This document shows positions 42,173-52,012 of a DNA stretch of 64,000 nt, piece after piece. The position numbers and the translations under genes are program-made. Position 1 is the stretch's first letter, and the number at the start of each line of letters is the position of its first letter. Under the pieces are notes generated by a model. It saw only the letters and a list, made by a program, of their open reading frames with translations, did not search any database and was not told where the DNA came from. This stretch comes from Sinorhizobium arboris LMG 14919 (lineage in GTDB: Bacteria; Pseudomonadota; Alphaproteobacteria; Rhizobiales; Rhizobiaceae), in NCBI RefSeq assembly GCF_000427465.1, contig NZ_ATYB01000008.1, positions 248,001 through 312,000 on the forward strand, written 5' to 3'.

Positions 42173-43009
42173 TCAGACCAGATTCCAGATCCGCCGCGCA
42201 TTGCCGGAGAGCAGCTTCCTCCGCTCCTCGGGACTGCAGCCTTCGATGAGGGCCTGGGTGGCCGCGACCCAGGTCGAGAGATTGCCGCCAAGCGTGCAGA
42301 CCGGCCAGTCGCTGCCCCAGACCACGCGGTCCCATCCGAAAACAGAAATCGTGTGCTCGACATAGGGGCGGATGGAAGCGAGCGCCCAGTCTTCCTCCGC
42401 ATAGGCGATCACTCCGGAGATCTTGGCGACGACGTTCGGGCGGCGGGCGATCTCGGTCATATGGTCGCGCCAGGGGTGCTCCGCGTGGCTCTTTATGTCC
42501 GGAACGCCGCAATGATCGAGAATGAACCGGACGTCGGGTGCGAGGTCGGCGAGCGCAATCGCTTTCGGAATCTGATGCGGCAGGACGCAAAGATCGAAGG
42601 TGAAGCGGGTGCCCGAGAGCCGCTTGACGTTTTCGCGGAAGCGGGGCTGCTCCGAGAGGTCGTCGGCAACGACGTGCAGCACCCGCCTGAAACCCTTGAC
42701 GAAGGCGTTCTCTTCCTGCCGCTCGAGATAGGCGGCGAAGCCTTCCTCTTCCGGACGGCAAGCCGCGATCGCGCCCTTGAGGAGGCTTCCGGGCTCACCC
42801 GCAAGACGCGCGACCTCGCGCGTTTCGAGTTCGATCTCGGCGGGGTCGACGTCTACTTCCATATGCAGCGAGGCGGCGATGCCGACGCGTTTCGCCTCCG
42901 CCGCATAGGTGGAATAGAGAAAATCGCGATCGAGCGCGGGAACGCCGGCGAGCCACGGATAGCTGAGCGCGGATTTGTCGATCAGATGCAGATGCGTGTC
43001 GATGATCAA
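42173..43009 (-). CDS. L-fuconolactonase-like amidohydrolase
   Basis: This metal-dependent hydrolase of 278 residues belongs to the COG3618/amidohydrolase 2 group. It starts with IIDTHLHL and contains FILDHCGVPD, the VVAKISG strand and VVWGSDWPV near the end. Members hydrolyse L-fucono-1,5-lactone and related sugar lactones. The TTG at 43009 is preceded by an ideal GAGGAGGAG, so I prefer it over a longer frame beginning at 43063 that overlaps the IclR stop. It follows the IclR gene on the same strand and supplies the lactonase step of the L-fucose pathway laid out to the right. Confidence 0.82.
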   Translation of the reverse strand: MIIDTHLHLIDKSALSYPWLAGVPALDRDFLYSTYAAEAKRVGIAASLHMEVDVDPAEIELETREVARLAGEPGSLLKGAIAACRPEEEGFAAYLERQEENAFVKGFRRVLHVVADDLSEQPRFRENVKRLSGTRFTFDLCVLPHQIPKAIALADLAPDVRFILDHCGVPDIKSHAEHPWRDHMTEIARRPNVVAKISGVIAYAEEDWALASIRPYVEHTISVFGWDRVVWGSDWPVCTLGGNLSTWVAATQALIEGCSPEERRKLLSGNARRIWNLV

Positions 43010-43059
43010 GGCTGCTCCTCCTCTTCGTTCAAACAAGAAGTCGGTCTTTCCGGCGCGGA

Positions 43060-43842
43060 TCAACCCTGCGCGACATCGGCACCGGCGAGCGCCGAAAGCT
43101 GCGACGCGGTCTTGAGCAGGAGCGATATGGTCTCGGTGATATCAGGAGCCGAAGGATTGTTGACCAGGGAAATATAGGGGCAGGTGAGCGCTGCGATGCT
43201 GCGTCCGTCAGGCCCCAGGATCGGGGCGGAGAGGTTGTAGACACCGGCGGTCTGGGCACTTGCCATCATCTCGTAGCCGCGCTCGCGGATCTGGTCGAGA
43301 CGGGCGTAGAATTCCGGAGTGAGATTGATCTCGTCCCTGCTGCGCACATGTTCGGAGATCATCATTTCCCGTTCCTCCGGCGAACGGAATGCAAGCAGCA
43401 CGTGGCCCGATCCGGTGTCGAACAGGCTGATATGCGAGCCTACCCGGATCGAAATGCCCCAATAGTCCGGCGCCTCCTGCTGGGCGATCACGACCGCCGA
43501 GCCGCGGTCGAAGACGGCGAGCTGGTTGGCCTGCTTCGACCGCTGGGCGAGCTCACGCATCAGCGGCGTGGCGAAGGAAGCGAGCCGGCGCACGGGCGCA
43601 TGCAACTGCGCCAGGCCGAAGAGCTTCAGGGTCAGCGAGTAGAGATCGCCGTCGATACGGGTTACGTAGCCGCGGCGCACGAGCCTGTCGAGCATGCGGT
43701 AGAACTCGTTCGGGCTGCGGTTCAGCCTCTTCGAAATCTCCGCCTGCGTAAGGCCGCCGTCGACGCTGGCAAGCAGCTCCAGTATGTCCAGGCCCTTGTC
43801 GAGTGCCGGCGCGCGATACTTGTCGGACTCTTCATTGTCCAT
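43060..43842 (-). CDS. IclR family transcriptional regulator
   Basis: The 260-residue protein has the IclR winged helix (LDILELLASVDGGLTQAEIS ... NEFYRMLDRLVRRGYV) and the effector domain ending in NLSAPILGPDGRSIAALTC. The start at 43842 has GGGAG upstream; ATG 43875 and 43920 are possible but give unconserved tails. It is divergent from the sugar ABC transporter, with about 170 bases between, and is likely to control both the lactonase gene and the transporter/fucose operon. Confidence 0.88.
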   Translation of the reverse strand: MDNEESDKYRAPALDKGLDILELLASVDGGLTQAEISKRLNRSPNEFYRMLDRLVRRGYVTRIDGDLYSLTLKLFGLAQLHAPVRRLASFATPLMRELAQRSKQANQLAVFDRGSAVVIAQQEAPDYWGISIRVGSHISLFDTGSGHVLLAFRSPEEREMMISEHVRSRDEINLTPEFYARLDQIRERGYEMMASAQTAGVYNLSAPILGPDGRSIAALTCPYISLVNNPSAPDITETISLLLKTASQLSALAGADVAQG

Positions 43843-44009
43843 CCGCGTTTCTCCCAGATGAATATTCCTCTCCATATACGCATGAAAAGCGGAATGCGGA
43901 AGGGAATGCCCCTTGACCATCCATAAATTTATCGTTTGTATATGAATTAGTTTCTCACGGATGAGGACTCATGCTCCTGGAGAAGGGCGTGTTCAGCGGA
44001 GGAGATACA

Positions 44010-45329
44010 ATGAACAGGCTGCTTTCCGGCGTATCGGCCGGAGTGATCATGCTTGCTTGCGCAATGGGGGCGGCCAATGCCGCGGACCTGCCTGGCAAGT
44101 TCGAGGGCGTGACCATCGAGGCCAAGCTGATCGGTGGACAGCAATACGAAAAGCTTTACGAGCGCATCGGCGAATGGGAGAAGGCGACCGGCGCCAAGGT
44201 CAATATTCTGTCAAAGAAGAACCACTTCGAACTCGACAAGGAGATCAAGTCCGACATCGCCACCGGCGGACTCACCTGGTGCGTCGGCTCGAACCATTCC
44301 TCCTTCGCGCCGCAATATCCGGACATCTACGCCGATCTTTTCGGCCTCGTCCCTGCCGAGGAAGTGGCCAAGTTCGTGCCGGCCGTAATCGACGCCTCGA
44401 CGCTCGACGGCAAGCTCGTCATGCTGCCGCGGGCGCAGTTCGACGTCTCCGCCCTCTACTTCCAGAAGAGCCTGTATCAGGACGAGGCGAAGAAGACCGA
44501 ATTCAAGGCCAAATACGGCTATGATCTCGCGCCGCCGGACACCTGGGCTCAGGTGAGCGACCAGGCGGAATTCTTCGCCGCTCCACCGAATTTCTACGGC
44601 ACCCAGTTCGCCGGCAAGGAGGAAGCGATCAACGGCCGCTTCTACGAAATGCTGGTCGCCGAGGGCGGGGAGTATCTCGACAAGGACGGCCGCCCGGCCT
44701 TCAATTCGGAAGCGGGCGTGCGCGCGCTGGAATGGTTCGTCAAGCTCTACAAGGACAAGGCGGTACCGCCGGGCACCACCAACTACCTCTGGGACGATCT
44801 CGGACAGGGCTTCGCCTCGGGCTCGATCGCGGTCAATCTAGACTGGCCTGGCTGGGCATCCTTCTTCAACGATCCGAAGTCGTCGAAAGTCGCCGGCAAT
44901 GTCGGCGTCAAGGTTCAGCCGGCCGGCTCCTCCGGCAGGCGCACCGGCTGGTCCGGGCATCACGGCTTCTCGGTGACCGAGTCCTGCGCCGACAAGGAGG
45001 CGGCCGCCTCGCTCGTCTGGTGGCTGACCAACGAGGACAGCCAGAAGCTCGAATCCGCCGCCGGCCCGCTGCCGACGCGAAGCGCCGTCTGGGACTACAA
45101 CATCAAGGCCGCTGAAGGCGACGCCTACAAGACCGAGGTCCTGCAGGCGTTCCAGGAAGCGGCAAAGCATGCTTTCCCGGTGCCCCAGACGGCTGAGTGG
45201 ATCGAGATCTCCAACGCAGTCTATCCGGAGCTGCAGGCGGCGATCCTCGGCGACAAGACGTCCAGGGAAGCGCTCGACGCCGCCGCCGAAAAGGCGACCG
45301 GCATCCTGGAAGACGCCGGCAAGCTCTGA
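44010..45329 (+). CDS. Sugar ABC transporter binding protein (family 1)
   Basis: The 439-residue product has a cleavable signal peptide (cleaved near AANAAD). Features include YEKLYERIGEWEKATGAKVN, the GGLTWCVGSNHSSFAP strip and WSGHHGFSVTESCADKEAA. It belongs to the family 1 binding proteins that feed MalFGK-type importers. The start follows GGAGGAGATACA. Given the pathway genes in the same operon, L-fucose is the most likely ligand. Confidence 0.9.
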   Translation: MNRLLSGVSAGVIMLACAMGAANAADLPGKFEGVTIEAKLIGGQQYEKLYERIGEWEKATGAKVNILSKKNHFELDKEIKSDIATGGLTWCVGSNHSSFAPQYPDIYADLFGLVPAEEVAKFVPAVIDASTLDGKLVMLPRAQFDVSALYFQKSLYQDEAKKTEFKAKYGYDLAPPDTWAQVSDQAEFFAAPPNFYGTQFAGKEEAINGRFYEMLVAEGGEYLDKDGRPAFNSEAGVRALEWFVKLYKDKAVPPGTTNYLWDDLGQGFASGSIAVNLDWPGWASFFNDPKSSKVAGNVGVKVQPAGSSGRRTGWSGHHGFSVTESCADKEAAASLVWWLTNEDSQKLESAAGPLPTRSAVWDYNIKAAEGDAYKTEVLQAFQEAAKHAFPVPQTAEWIEISNAVYPELQAAILGDKTSREALDAAAEKATGILEDAGKL

Positions 45330-45398
45330 TCCCGATCGAAAGGCGGCGCCGGACCGTTTCGGCGCCGCCACGCATGTGAACCCTTTCCAGGATCTCCG

Positions 45399-46295
45399 AT
45401 GAAGCTCTCGAAACTGTCGGCACCCACGCTTCTGCTGCTTCCGGCCTTCATCGTCCTGGCAGTCTTCATCGTGCTGCCGCTCATCTTTTCGCTCTATTCG
45501 AGCTTCACGCCGTTCCGTCTGACGAAGCCGGACTCGCTTTGGGTCTTCATCGGTTTTCGGAATTATGTGAACGTGCTCACCAATGCCGAATTCTGGGTCG
45601 CGTTCGGCCGGACGGTGCTCCTGCTCACCGTCGCTCTCAACGCCGAGCTGTTGCTCGGTCTTGGTCTGGCGCTGCTCGTCAACAAGGCGACTTACGGCCA
45701 GCGGGCGCTGCGAACGGCGATGATGTTTCCGATGATGTTCTCGCCGGTGCTCGTGGGCTTCCAGTTCAAGTTCCTTTTCAACGACAATATAGGCTTCGTC
45801 AACAATGCGCTGCAGTCGCTGGGCCTCACCGACCGCGCCATCCCCTGGCTGATCGACGGCAATCTTGCGCTCTTTTCGATCATCGTGGCGGAGGTCTGGT
45901 CGTCGACTGCGGTCTTCGCGATCCTCATTCTGGCGGGGCTGCTTGCCATGCCCAAGGATCCGGTCGAAGCAGCCCATGTCGACGGCTGCACGCCCTGGCA
46001 GACCTTCCGCTACGTCACCTGGCCCTATCTGATGCCCTTCGCCTTCATCGCGATGACGATCCGTTCGCTCGATGTCGCGCGCGCCTACGACATCGTCAAG
46101 ATCATGACGGATGGCGGCCCGGCCAAGCGCACCGAACTGCTCTGGACGCTTGTCGGACGCACCGCCTATGGCGACGCCCGCATGGGGATGGCCAACGCGA
46201 TGGCCTATGTCGCCATCCTGCTGTCGATCGTCTTCACCGTCTATTTCTTCCGCAAGCTCGCCGCGGCGCGCCAGCAGATCGGAGCCGAGTGGTAA
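45399..46295 (+). CDS. Sugar ABC transporter permease (MalF-like)
   Basis: This 298-residue protein has six membrane segments and the EAA loop PKDPVEAAHVDGCTPWQTFR, followed by VTWPYLMPFAFIAM. It forms the channel with the permease encoded by the next gene, whose start overlaps its stop by one base (TAATG). Confidence 0.93.
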   Translation: MKLSKLSAPTLLLLPAFIVLAVFIVLPLIFSLYSSFTPFRLTKPDSLWVFIGFRNYVNVLTNAEFWVAFGRTVLLLTVALNAELLLGLGLALLVNKATYGQRALRTAMMFPMMFSPVLVGFQFKFLFNDNIGFVNNALQSLGLTDRAIPWLIDGNLALFSIIVAEVWSSTAVFAILILAGLLAMPKDPVEAAHVDGCTPWQTFRYVTWPYLMPFAFIAMTIRSLDVARAYDIVKIMTDGGPAKRTELLWTLVGRTAYGDARMGMANAMAYVAILLSIVFTVYFFRKLAAARQQIGAEW

Positions 46296-47161
46296 TGGAT
46301 ACGAACGCGTCTCATCGCCTGCGGCGGCGGCTGCTGAAGGTCGCGCACCTGGTCGGGCTCTTTCTCGCCATGCTGGTCATCTGCCTGCCGGGCCTCTGGA
46401 TCGTGCTTTCGTCGCTGCGACCCACGGTCGAGATCATGGCGAAGCCGCCGGTCTGGATTCCGGAGACGCTCTCGCTCGACGCCTACCGGGCGATGTTTTC
46501 GGGCGCCGGACAGGGGGGCGTTCCGGTCTGGGATTATTTCCGCAATTCGCTCATCGTATCGGTCACCTCCACCGTCGTCGCGCTGGCGATCGGTCTTTCC
46601 GGCGGCTATGCCTTCGCGCGCTACCGGTTCAAGGCGAAGTCGGCGATCTTCCTCGGCTTCATGCTGACGCGCGCAGTGCCGGGCATCGCGCTGTCGCTGC
46701 CGCTCTTCATGCTTTATGCGCGAACCGGCATCATCGATACGCATTTCTCGCTGATCCTCACCTATGTCGCGCTCAACGTTCCCTTCACGATCTGGTTGAT
46801 CGACGGATTCTTCCGCCAGGTCCCGAAAGACCTCGCGGAAGCCGCGCAGATCGACGGCTGCACGCCTTGGCAGGCCTTCTGGCAGGTGGAGTTTCCGCTC
46901 GCCGGCCCGGGCATTGCATCGGCCGGTATCTTCGCTTTCCTGACGTCCTGGAACGAATATGCGCTCGCCTCGCAGATTACCCGCTCCGTCAATTCCAAGA
47001 CCTTGCCCGTGGGTCTCCTCGACTATACCGCCGAATTCACCATCGACTGGCGCGGCATGTGCGCGCTTGCGGTCCTCATGATCGTTCCGGCGTTGACCCT
47101 CACCTTCATCATTCAGAAGCACCTCGTCTCGGGTCTGACCTTCGGCGCGGTGAAAGGATAA
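46295..47161 (+). CDS. Sugar ABC transporter permease (MalG-like)
   Basis: This 288-residue partner permease has the EAA loop PKDLAEAAQIDGCTPWQAFW and the C-terminal VSGLTFGAVKG ending typical of MalG-type proteins. The start was placed at 46295 by the TAATG junction with the MalF-like gene. The frame is open far upstream, but that stretch lies antiphase within the first permease. Confidence 0.93.
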   Translation: MDTNASHRLRRRLLKVAHLVGLFLAMLVICLPGLWIVLSSLRPTVEIMAKPPVWIPETLSLDAYRAMFSGAGQGGVPVWDYFRNSLIVSVTSTVVALAIGLSGGYAFARYRFKAKSAIFLGFMLTRAVPGIALSLPLFMLYARTGIIDTHFSLILTYVALNVPFTIWLIDGFFRQVPKDLAEAAQIDGCTPWQAFWQVEFPLAGPGIASAGIFAFLTSWNEYALASQITRSVNSKTLPVGLLDYTAEFTIDWRGMCALAVLMIVPALTLTFIIQKHLVSGLTFGAVKG

Positions 47162-47167
47162 TCGTTC

Positions 47168-48265
47168 ATGGCGCCCGTTACGCTCAAAAAACTCGTCAAG
47201 CGCTACGGCGCTCTGGAGGTCGTGCACGGCATCGATCTCGAAGTGAAGGATCGCGAATTCATCGCGCTCGTCGGACCTTCTGGCTGCGGCAAGTCCACGA
47301 CGCTGCGCATGATCGCAGGGCTCGAGGAGGTCAGCGGCGGCGCGATCGAGATCGGCGGGTGGAAGGTCAATGACCTGCCGCCGAGGGCGCGCAACATCTC
47401 GATGGTCTTTCAGTCCTATGCACTCTACCCGCATATGACGGTTGCCGAGAATATGGGCTTCTCGCTGAAGATCGCCGGCCGCCCCGCGGACGAAATCAAG
47501 AGCCGCGTTGCCGAGGCAGCGGCGATCCTCGATCTCGGCCATCTTCTCGAACGCCGTCCTTCGCAATTGTCGGGCGGCCAGCGCCAGCGCGTCGCCATGG
47601 GGCGCGCCATCGTGCGGCAGCCGGATGTCTTTCTCTTCGACGAGCCGCTTTCGAATCTCGACGCGAAGCTCAGGACCCAGGTGCGCACCGAGATCAAGAA
47701 GCTGCATGCCCGCATGCAGGCGACGATGATCTACGTCACGCACGATCAGGTGGAGGCGATGACGCTCTCCGACCGCATCGTCATCATGCGCGACGGGCAT
47801 ATCGAGCAGGTGGGCACGCCGGAGGATGTCTTCCGCCGCCCGGCGACCAAGTTCGTCGCGGGCTTCATCGGCTCGCCGCCGATGAACATGGAGGAGGCGG
47901 TCCTGACGGACGGAAAGCTCGCCTTTGCGAGCGGCGCGGCACTGCCGCTTCCGCCGCGCTTCCGTTCCTCGGTTCGGGAGGGCCAGAAGGTGACCTTCGG
48001 GCTGAGGCCGGACGATGTCTATCCTTCCGGCCACGGCCTTCATGCCGGCGATCCGGACGCCGTCCACGAGATCGAGCTTCCGGTCACGATCACCGAACCG
48101 CTCGGCAACGAAACCCTGGTCTTCACGCGGTTCAACGGTCGGGATTGGGTCTCGCGCATGCTCAACCCTCGGCCGCTGCGTCCGGGCGAGGCAGTGCCCA
48201 TGAGCTTCGATCTGTCCCGGGCGCATCTCTTCGACGGCGAGACCGGAAAGGCTTTGGCAGGCTGA
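47168..48265 (+). CDS. Sugar ABC transporter ATPase (UgpC/MsmK type)
   Basis: This 365-residue ATPase has Walker A GPSGCGKST, signature LSGGQRQRVAMGRAI, Walker B FLFDEPLSNLD, and a C-terminal regulatory extension from about residue 235 (TKFVAGFIGSPPMNM) with the OB-like TOBE segment. It completes the importer encoded by the three preceding genes. Confidence 0.94.
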   Translation: MAPVTLKKLVKRYGALEVVHGIDLEVKDREFIALVGPSGCGKSTTLRMIAGLEEVSGGAIEIGGWKVNDLPPRARNISMVFQSYALYPHMTVAENMGFSLKIAGRPADEIKSRVAEAAAILDLGHLLERRPSQLSGGQRQRVAMGRAIVRQPDVFLFDEPLSNLDAKLRTQVRTEIKKLHARMQATMIYVTHDQVEAMTLSDRIVIMRDGHIEQVGTPEDVFRRPATKFVAGFIGSPPMNMEEAVLTDGKLAFASGAALPLPPRFRSSVREGQKVTFGLRPDDVYPSGHGLHAGDPDAVHEIELPVTITEPLGNETLVFTRFNGRDWVSRMLNPRPLRPGEAVPMSFDLSRAHLFDGETGKALAG

Positions 48266-48266
48266 C

Positions 48267-49379
48267 ATGGCGAGGATCGAGAAAATAGAACTGCGGATGG
48301 TGGATCTTCCGCCGAAGGTCAAGCGGACCGACGCCATCCAGAGCTTCGTGAGCCAGGAAACGCCGATCGTCACGATCACGGATGCCGACGGGGCGACCGG
48401 CACCGGTTACAGCTACACGATCGGCACCGGCGGATCCTCCGTCATGCGGCTGCTCTCCGATCATCTGGTTCCGATCCTGCTCGGGGAAGATGCGGACTGC
48501 ATAGAGGCGCTTTGGCACAGGATGGAGTTTGCGACGCATGCGACGACCATCGGCGCCATCACGGCCCTGGCGCTCGCCGCCGTCGACACGGCGCTATGGG
48601 ACCTGCGGGCGAAAAAGCAGAAGCTGCCGCTCTGGAAACTGGCGGGCGGCGCGAAGGAAAGTTGCCCGCTTTACACCACCGAGGGCGGCTGGCTGCACAT
48701 CGAAAAGCAGGCTCTCGTAGACGACGCATTGCAGGCGAAGGCCAAGGGCTTCTCCGGATCTAAGGTCAAGATCGGCAAGCCGAGCGGGGCGGAGGATTAC
48801 GACAGGCTCTCAGCCATGCGCGCAGCCCTTGGCGACGGTTTCGAAATCATGACGGATTGCAACCAGGGTTTTACCGTCGACGAGGCGATCCGCCGGGCCG
48901 CCCGGCTCCGCGAACTCGATCTCGCCTGGATCGAGGAACCGCTGCCGGCCGACGATCTCGACGGCCACATCCGCCTGACGCGGTCGACGCCGACGCCGAT
49001 CGCCGTCGGCGAATCCATCTATTCGATCCGCCACTTCCGCGAATATATGCAGAAGGGCGCCTGCTCGATCGTCCAGGTGGACGTGGCGCGGATCGGCGGC
49101 ATCACTCCCTGGCTGAAAGTGGCCCATGCGGCGGAAGCTTTCGACATTCCCGTCTGCCCGCATTTCCTGATGGAACTGCATGTGAGCCTCGTTTGCGCGG
49201 TGCCCAACGGGAAATATGTCGAATACATTCCGCAGCTCGACGACCTGACGCAGAAGGGCATGGAGATCCGGGAAGGCAGGGCGGTCGCGCCTTCCGATCC
49301 GGGCATCGGTATCGCCTGGGACTGGGAAGCGGTCCGGGCGCGCTCGGTTGCCGAGTTCACCCGCGAGTTCCGCCGGTAG
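48267..49379 (+). CDS. Mandelate racemase/muconate lactonising family acid-sugar dehydratase
   Basis: This enolase-superfamily enzyme of 370 residues has the K-x-K catalytic pair in GSKVKIGK, metal ligands in MTDCNQGF and WIEEPLPADD, and the distal His in CPHFLMELH. That set defines the mandelate racemase subgroup, whose members mostly dehydrate sugar acids. It is distinct from the L-fuconate dehydratase encoded at 52982. It starts two bases after the ATPase stop. Possible substrates are sister acids such as L-galactonate or D-arabinonate, which share stereochemistry with L-fuconate. Confidence 0.87.
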   Translation: MARIEKIELRMVDLPPKVKRTDAIQSFVSQETPIVTITDADGATGTGYSYTIGTGGSSVMRLLSDHLVPILLGEDADCIEALWHRMEFATHATTIGAITALALAAVDTALWDLRAKKQKLPLWKLAGGAKESCPLYTTEGGWLHIEKQALVDDALQAKAKGFSGSKVKIGKPSGAEDYDRLSAMRAALGDGFEIMTDCNQGFTVDEAIRRAARLRELDLAWIEEPLPADDLDGHIRLTRSTPTPIAVGESIYSIRHFREYMQKGACSIVQVDVARIGGITPWLKVAHAAEAFDIPVCPHFLMELHVSLVCAVPNGKYVEYIPQLDDLTQKGMEIREGRAVAPSDPGIGIAWDWEAVRARSVAEFTREFRR

Positions 49380-49391
49380 AAGGGAACGGTC

Positions 49392-49721
49392 ATGCAGAGA
49401 ATGGGAATGGTGATCGGGCTCGAACCGTCGAAAGTGGCGGAATACAAGCGGCTGCATGCGGCCGTCTGGCCGGAGATTCTCGCGCTGATCAGCGCGTGCA
49501 ACATCACCAACTACTCGATCTTCCTGAAGGAGCCGGAAAATCTTCTCTTCGGCTACTGGGAATATGTCGGGGAGGATTTCGAAGCCGACATGGCGAAAAT
49601 GGCGGCACATCCGAAGAACCAGGAATGGTGGTCGGTGTGCATGCCCTGCCAGAAGCCGCTCGAACGCCGCAGGCAAGGCGAGTGGTGGGCGATGATGGAG
49701 GAAGTCTTTCATCATGACTGA
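49392..49721 (+). CDS. L-rhamnose/L-fucose mutarotase (RhaM-like)
   Basis: The 109-residue product matches the RhaM family over its whole length: MGMVIGLEPSKVAEYKRLH with HAAVWPEI, then NYSIFLKEPENLLFGYWEY, and a final KPLERRRQGEWWAMMEEVFH. These enzymes interconvert the anomers of 6-deoxyhexoses such as L-rhamnose and L-fucose. In this operon L-fucose fits best. It overlaps the next gene by eight bases. Confidence 0.9.
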   Translation: MQRMGMVIGLEPSKVAEYKRLHAAVWPEILALISACNITNYSIFLKEPENLLFGYWEYVGEDFEADMAKMAAHPKNQEWWSVCMPCQKPLERRRQGEWWAMMEEVFHHD

Positions 49722-50796
49722 GACCTTCGATCCCTCGTCGCTGCGGCAATGGTGGCCGAAGCCGGTTACGCCACGGCCCATCGTCATCTTCGGTGCGGGC
49801 AGCATCGTCGGCGATGCCCATCTTCCGGCCTACAGGAACGCTGGCTTCCCGGTGGCCGGCATCTTCGATCCGGATTCGGAGAAGGCGGCGGCGCTCGCGC
49901 GGCATTGGGATGTCAGGGCGTTTACGAGCGAAGGCGAGGCCCTTTCCGCGGAGAACGCGATCTTCGATCTCGCGACGCCGCCGGCCGCGCACGCCTCGAT
50001 CCTCTCGAAGCTGCCGAAGGGCTCCTTTGCGCTGATACAGAAGCCGATGGGCAGCGATCTTGCGGCGGCGACCGGGATTCTCGAAATCTGCCGTGAGCGG
50101 AACATCAGGGCGGCGGCGAACTTTCAGCTCCGCTTCGCGCCGATGATGCTGGCGCTCAAGGATGCCATCGCCAGGGGCCATCTCGGCGAGGTGGTCGATT
50201 TCGACGCCTGGCTGGCGCTTGCGACGCCCTGGGGGCTGTGGCCGTTCCTGAAGGGACTGCCGCGCATCGAGATCGCGATGCATTCGATCCACTATCTGGA
50301 CCTCGTGCGCAGTCTCCTAGGCGACCCGCAGGGTGTTCACGCCAAGACGATCGGCCATCCGAACCACGATGTGGCGCAGACCCGCACCGCCGCGATCCTC
50401 GATTACGGCGGTGCCGTGCGCTGCGTGCTTTCCGTCAATCACGACCACGATTTCGGGCGGAAGTTCCAGGCCTGTGAATTCCGCATCTGCGGGACAAAGG
50501 GTGCCGCCTATGTCAAGCTCGGCGTCAATCTCGACTACCCGCGCGGCGAGCCGGACGAGCTGTGGATTCGCCCGGCCGGAGGTGCCGACTGGATTCAGGT
50601 GCCGCTCGAAGGTTCCTGGTTTCCCGATGCTTTCGCCAACCGGATGGCCAATCTGCAACGCCATGCCTGTGGCGAGAATGATGAACTCATAGGTTCGATC
50701 GAGGACGCATGGCGGACGATGGCACTGGTGGAGGCCGCCTATCAATCGAGCGCGCGGCCGGCAACGCCGATCGCAGCGCTTCCATTGGAAAAGTGA
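49714..50796 (+). CDS. Gfo/Idh/MocA family dehydrogenase
   Basis: This 360-residue NAD(P)-dependent oxidoreductase has an N-terminal Rossmann motif ([15 protein letters not shown]) and the catalytic Lys context [10 protein letters not shown]. The C-terminal half carries the beta-sheet domain ([20 protein letters not shown], then [16 protein letters not shown]). It could be the L-fucose dehydrogenase that starts the pathway, since the SDR encoded downstream looks like the later ketodeoxyfuconate enzyme. This assignment is an inference from position. Confidence 0.82.
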   Translation: MTETFDPSSLRQWWPKPVTPRPIVIFGAGSIVGDAHLPAYRNAGFPVAGIFDPDSEKAAALARHWDVRAFTSEGEALSAENAIFDLATPPAAHASILSKLPKGSFALIQKPMGSDLAAATGILEICRERNIRAAANFQLRFAPMMLALKDAIARGHLGEVVDFDAWLALATPWGLWPFLKGLPRIEIAMHSIHYLDLVRSLLGDPQGVHAKTIGHPNHDVAQTRTAAILDYGGAVRCVLSVNHDHDFGRKFQACEFRICGTKGAAYVKLGVNLDYPRGEPDELWIRPAGGADWIQVPLEGSWFPDAFANRMANLQRHACGENDELIGSIEDAWRTMALVEAAYQSSARPATPIAALPLEK

Positions 50797-50797
50797 A

Positions 50798-51259
50798 ATG
50801 AGCGAGCAGACGATCTATTACGAGGACTACGAACAGGGCCATGTGCGGCTGACGAGCGGGCGCACGATTACGGAAACGGACTTCGTCGTGCATGCCGGGC
50901 ATACGGGTGATTTCTTCCCGCACCACATGGACGCGGAGTTTGCCAAAACGCTCCCCGGCGGTCAGCGCATTGCCCACGGCACGATGATCTTCTCGATCGG
51001 TGTCGGGCTCACCGCCTCCTTGATCAACCCCGTCGCCTTCTCTTACGGTTACGACCGTCTGCGATTCGTCCGCCCCGTCCATATCGGCGATACGATCCGC
51101 ACCCGCGTCACCATCGCCGCCAAGGAAGACGATCCGAAGCGCCCGAGGGCCGGCCGGGTCATCGAGCGGTGCGAGGTCATCAACCAGCGCGGCGAGGTCG
51201 TTCTTGCCGCCGATCACATTCTAATCGTCGAACGCAAATTTGAGGGATCCATCCAATGA
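50798..51259 (+). CDS. MaoC-like hot-dog dehydratase
   Basis: The 153-residue protein is a single hot-dog fold of the MaoC type: [20 protein letters not shown], then [24 protein letters not shown] and [19 protein letters not shown]. Members usually hydrate enoyl-CoA thioesters. None of the known L-fucose steps needs this, so its role in the operon is open. A second MaoC protein is encoded at 57632. It starts two bases after the preceding gene ends and overlaps the SDR by four bases. Confidence 0.84.
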   Translation: MSEQTIYYEDYEQGHVRLTSGRTITETDFVVHAGHTGDFFPHHMDAEFAKTLPGGQRIAHGTMIFSIGVGLTASLINPVAFSYGYDRLRFVRPVHIGDTIRTRVTIAAKEDDPKRPRAGRVIERCEVINQRGEVVLAADHILIVERKFEGSIQ

Positions 51260-51990
51260 CAGCGAAGCTTGCCGGAAAGGTCGTCCTCGTTACAGCCGCG
51301 GCGCAGGGGATCGGACGCGCAACCGCACTCGCCTTCGCAAGGGAAGGCGCTAAGGTCCACGCGACGGATATCAACACGGATGCTCTTGCCAGCCTTGATG
51401 GTGAGGCCGGCATCAGCACCCATCGGCTCGATGTCCTCGACACCACTGCGGTCGAGGCGCTGGTCGCAGAGATCGGCCCGGTGGACGTGCTCTTCAATTG
51501 TGCCGGCTTCGTGCATGCAGGCTCGGTGCTCGCGATGAAGGACGCGGACCTCGATTTCGCCTTCGACCTCAACGTCAAGTCGATGATCCGCACCATCCGC
51601 GCGGTGCTGCCCGGGATGATCGCACGCAAGGACGGATCGATCATCAATATGGCCTCGGTGGCCTCCAGCATCAAAGGCGTGCCGAACCGCTTCGCCTATG
51701 GGGTGACCAAGGCAGCCGTCATCGGGCTGACGAAAGCCGTTGCCGCGGATTATGTGGGCGACGGCATTCGCTGTAATGCGATCTGCCCGGGAACGGTCGA
51801 AAGTCCGTCACTCGAAAGCCGCATGCGGGCACAGGGAGACTACGAAACGGCGCGTGCGGCCTTCATCTCCCGCCAGCCGATGGGCCGTCTCGGCACGCCC
51901 GAAGAGATCGCCGACCTTGCCGTCTATCTCGCCGGCGCCACCTACACCTCCGGCCAAGCCTACGCCATTGACGGCGGCTGGACCATTTGA
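51256..51990 (+). CDS. Short-chain dehydrogenase, probable 2-keto-3-deoxy-L-fuconate dehydrogenase
   Basis: The 244-residue SDR has the cofactor loop [20 protein letters not shown], the catalytic Tyr-x3-Lys in AYGVTKAA and Ser in NMASVASS. It is strikingly close by eye to human DHRS6/BDH2 (NCPGTV-like [13 protein letters not shown], and [13 protein letters not shown]). Bacterial relatives of that type oxidise 2-keto-3-deoxy-L-fuconate to the 2,4-diketo acid. This fits the next gene, which would cleave that product. An L-fucose dehydrogenase role is the alternative. Confidence 0.87.
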   Translation: MTAKLAGKVVLVTAAAQGIGRATALAFAREGAKVHATDINTDALASLDGEAGISTHRLDVLDTTAVEALVAEIGPVDVLFNCAGFVHAGSVLAMKDADLDFAFDLNVKSMIRTIRAVLPGMIARKDGSIINMASVASSIKGVPNRFAYGVTKAAVIGLTKAVAADYVGDGIRCNAICPGTVESPSLESRMRAQGDYETARAAFISRQPMGRLGTPEEIADLAVYLAGATYTSGQAYAIDGGWTI

Positions 51991-52012
51991 ACGTTCAATC
52001 AGGGAAAAGCAC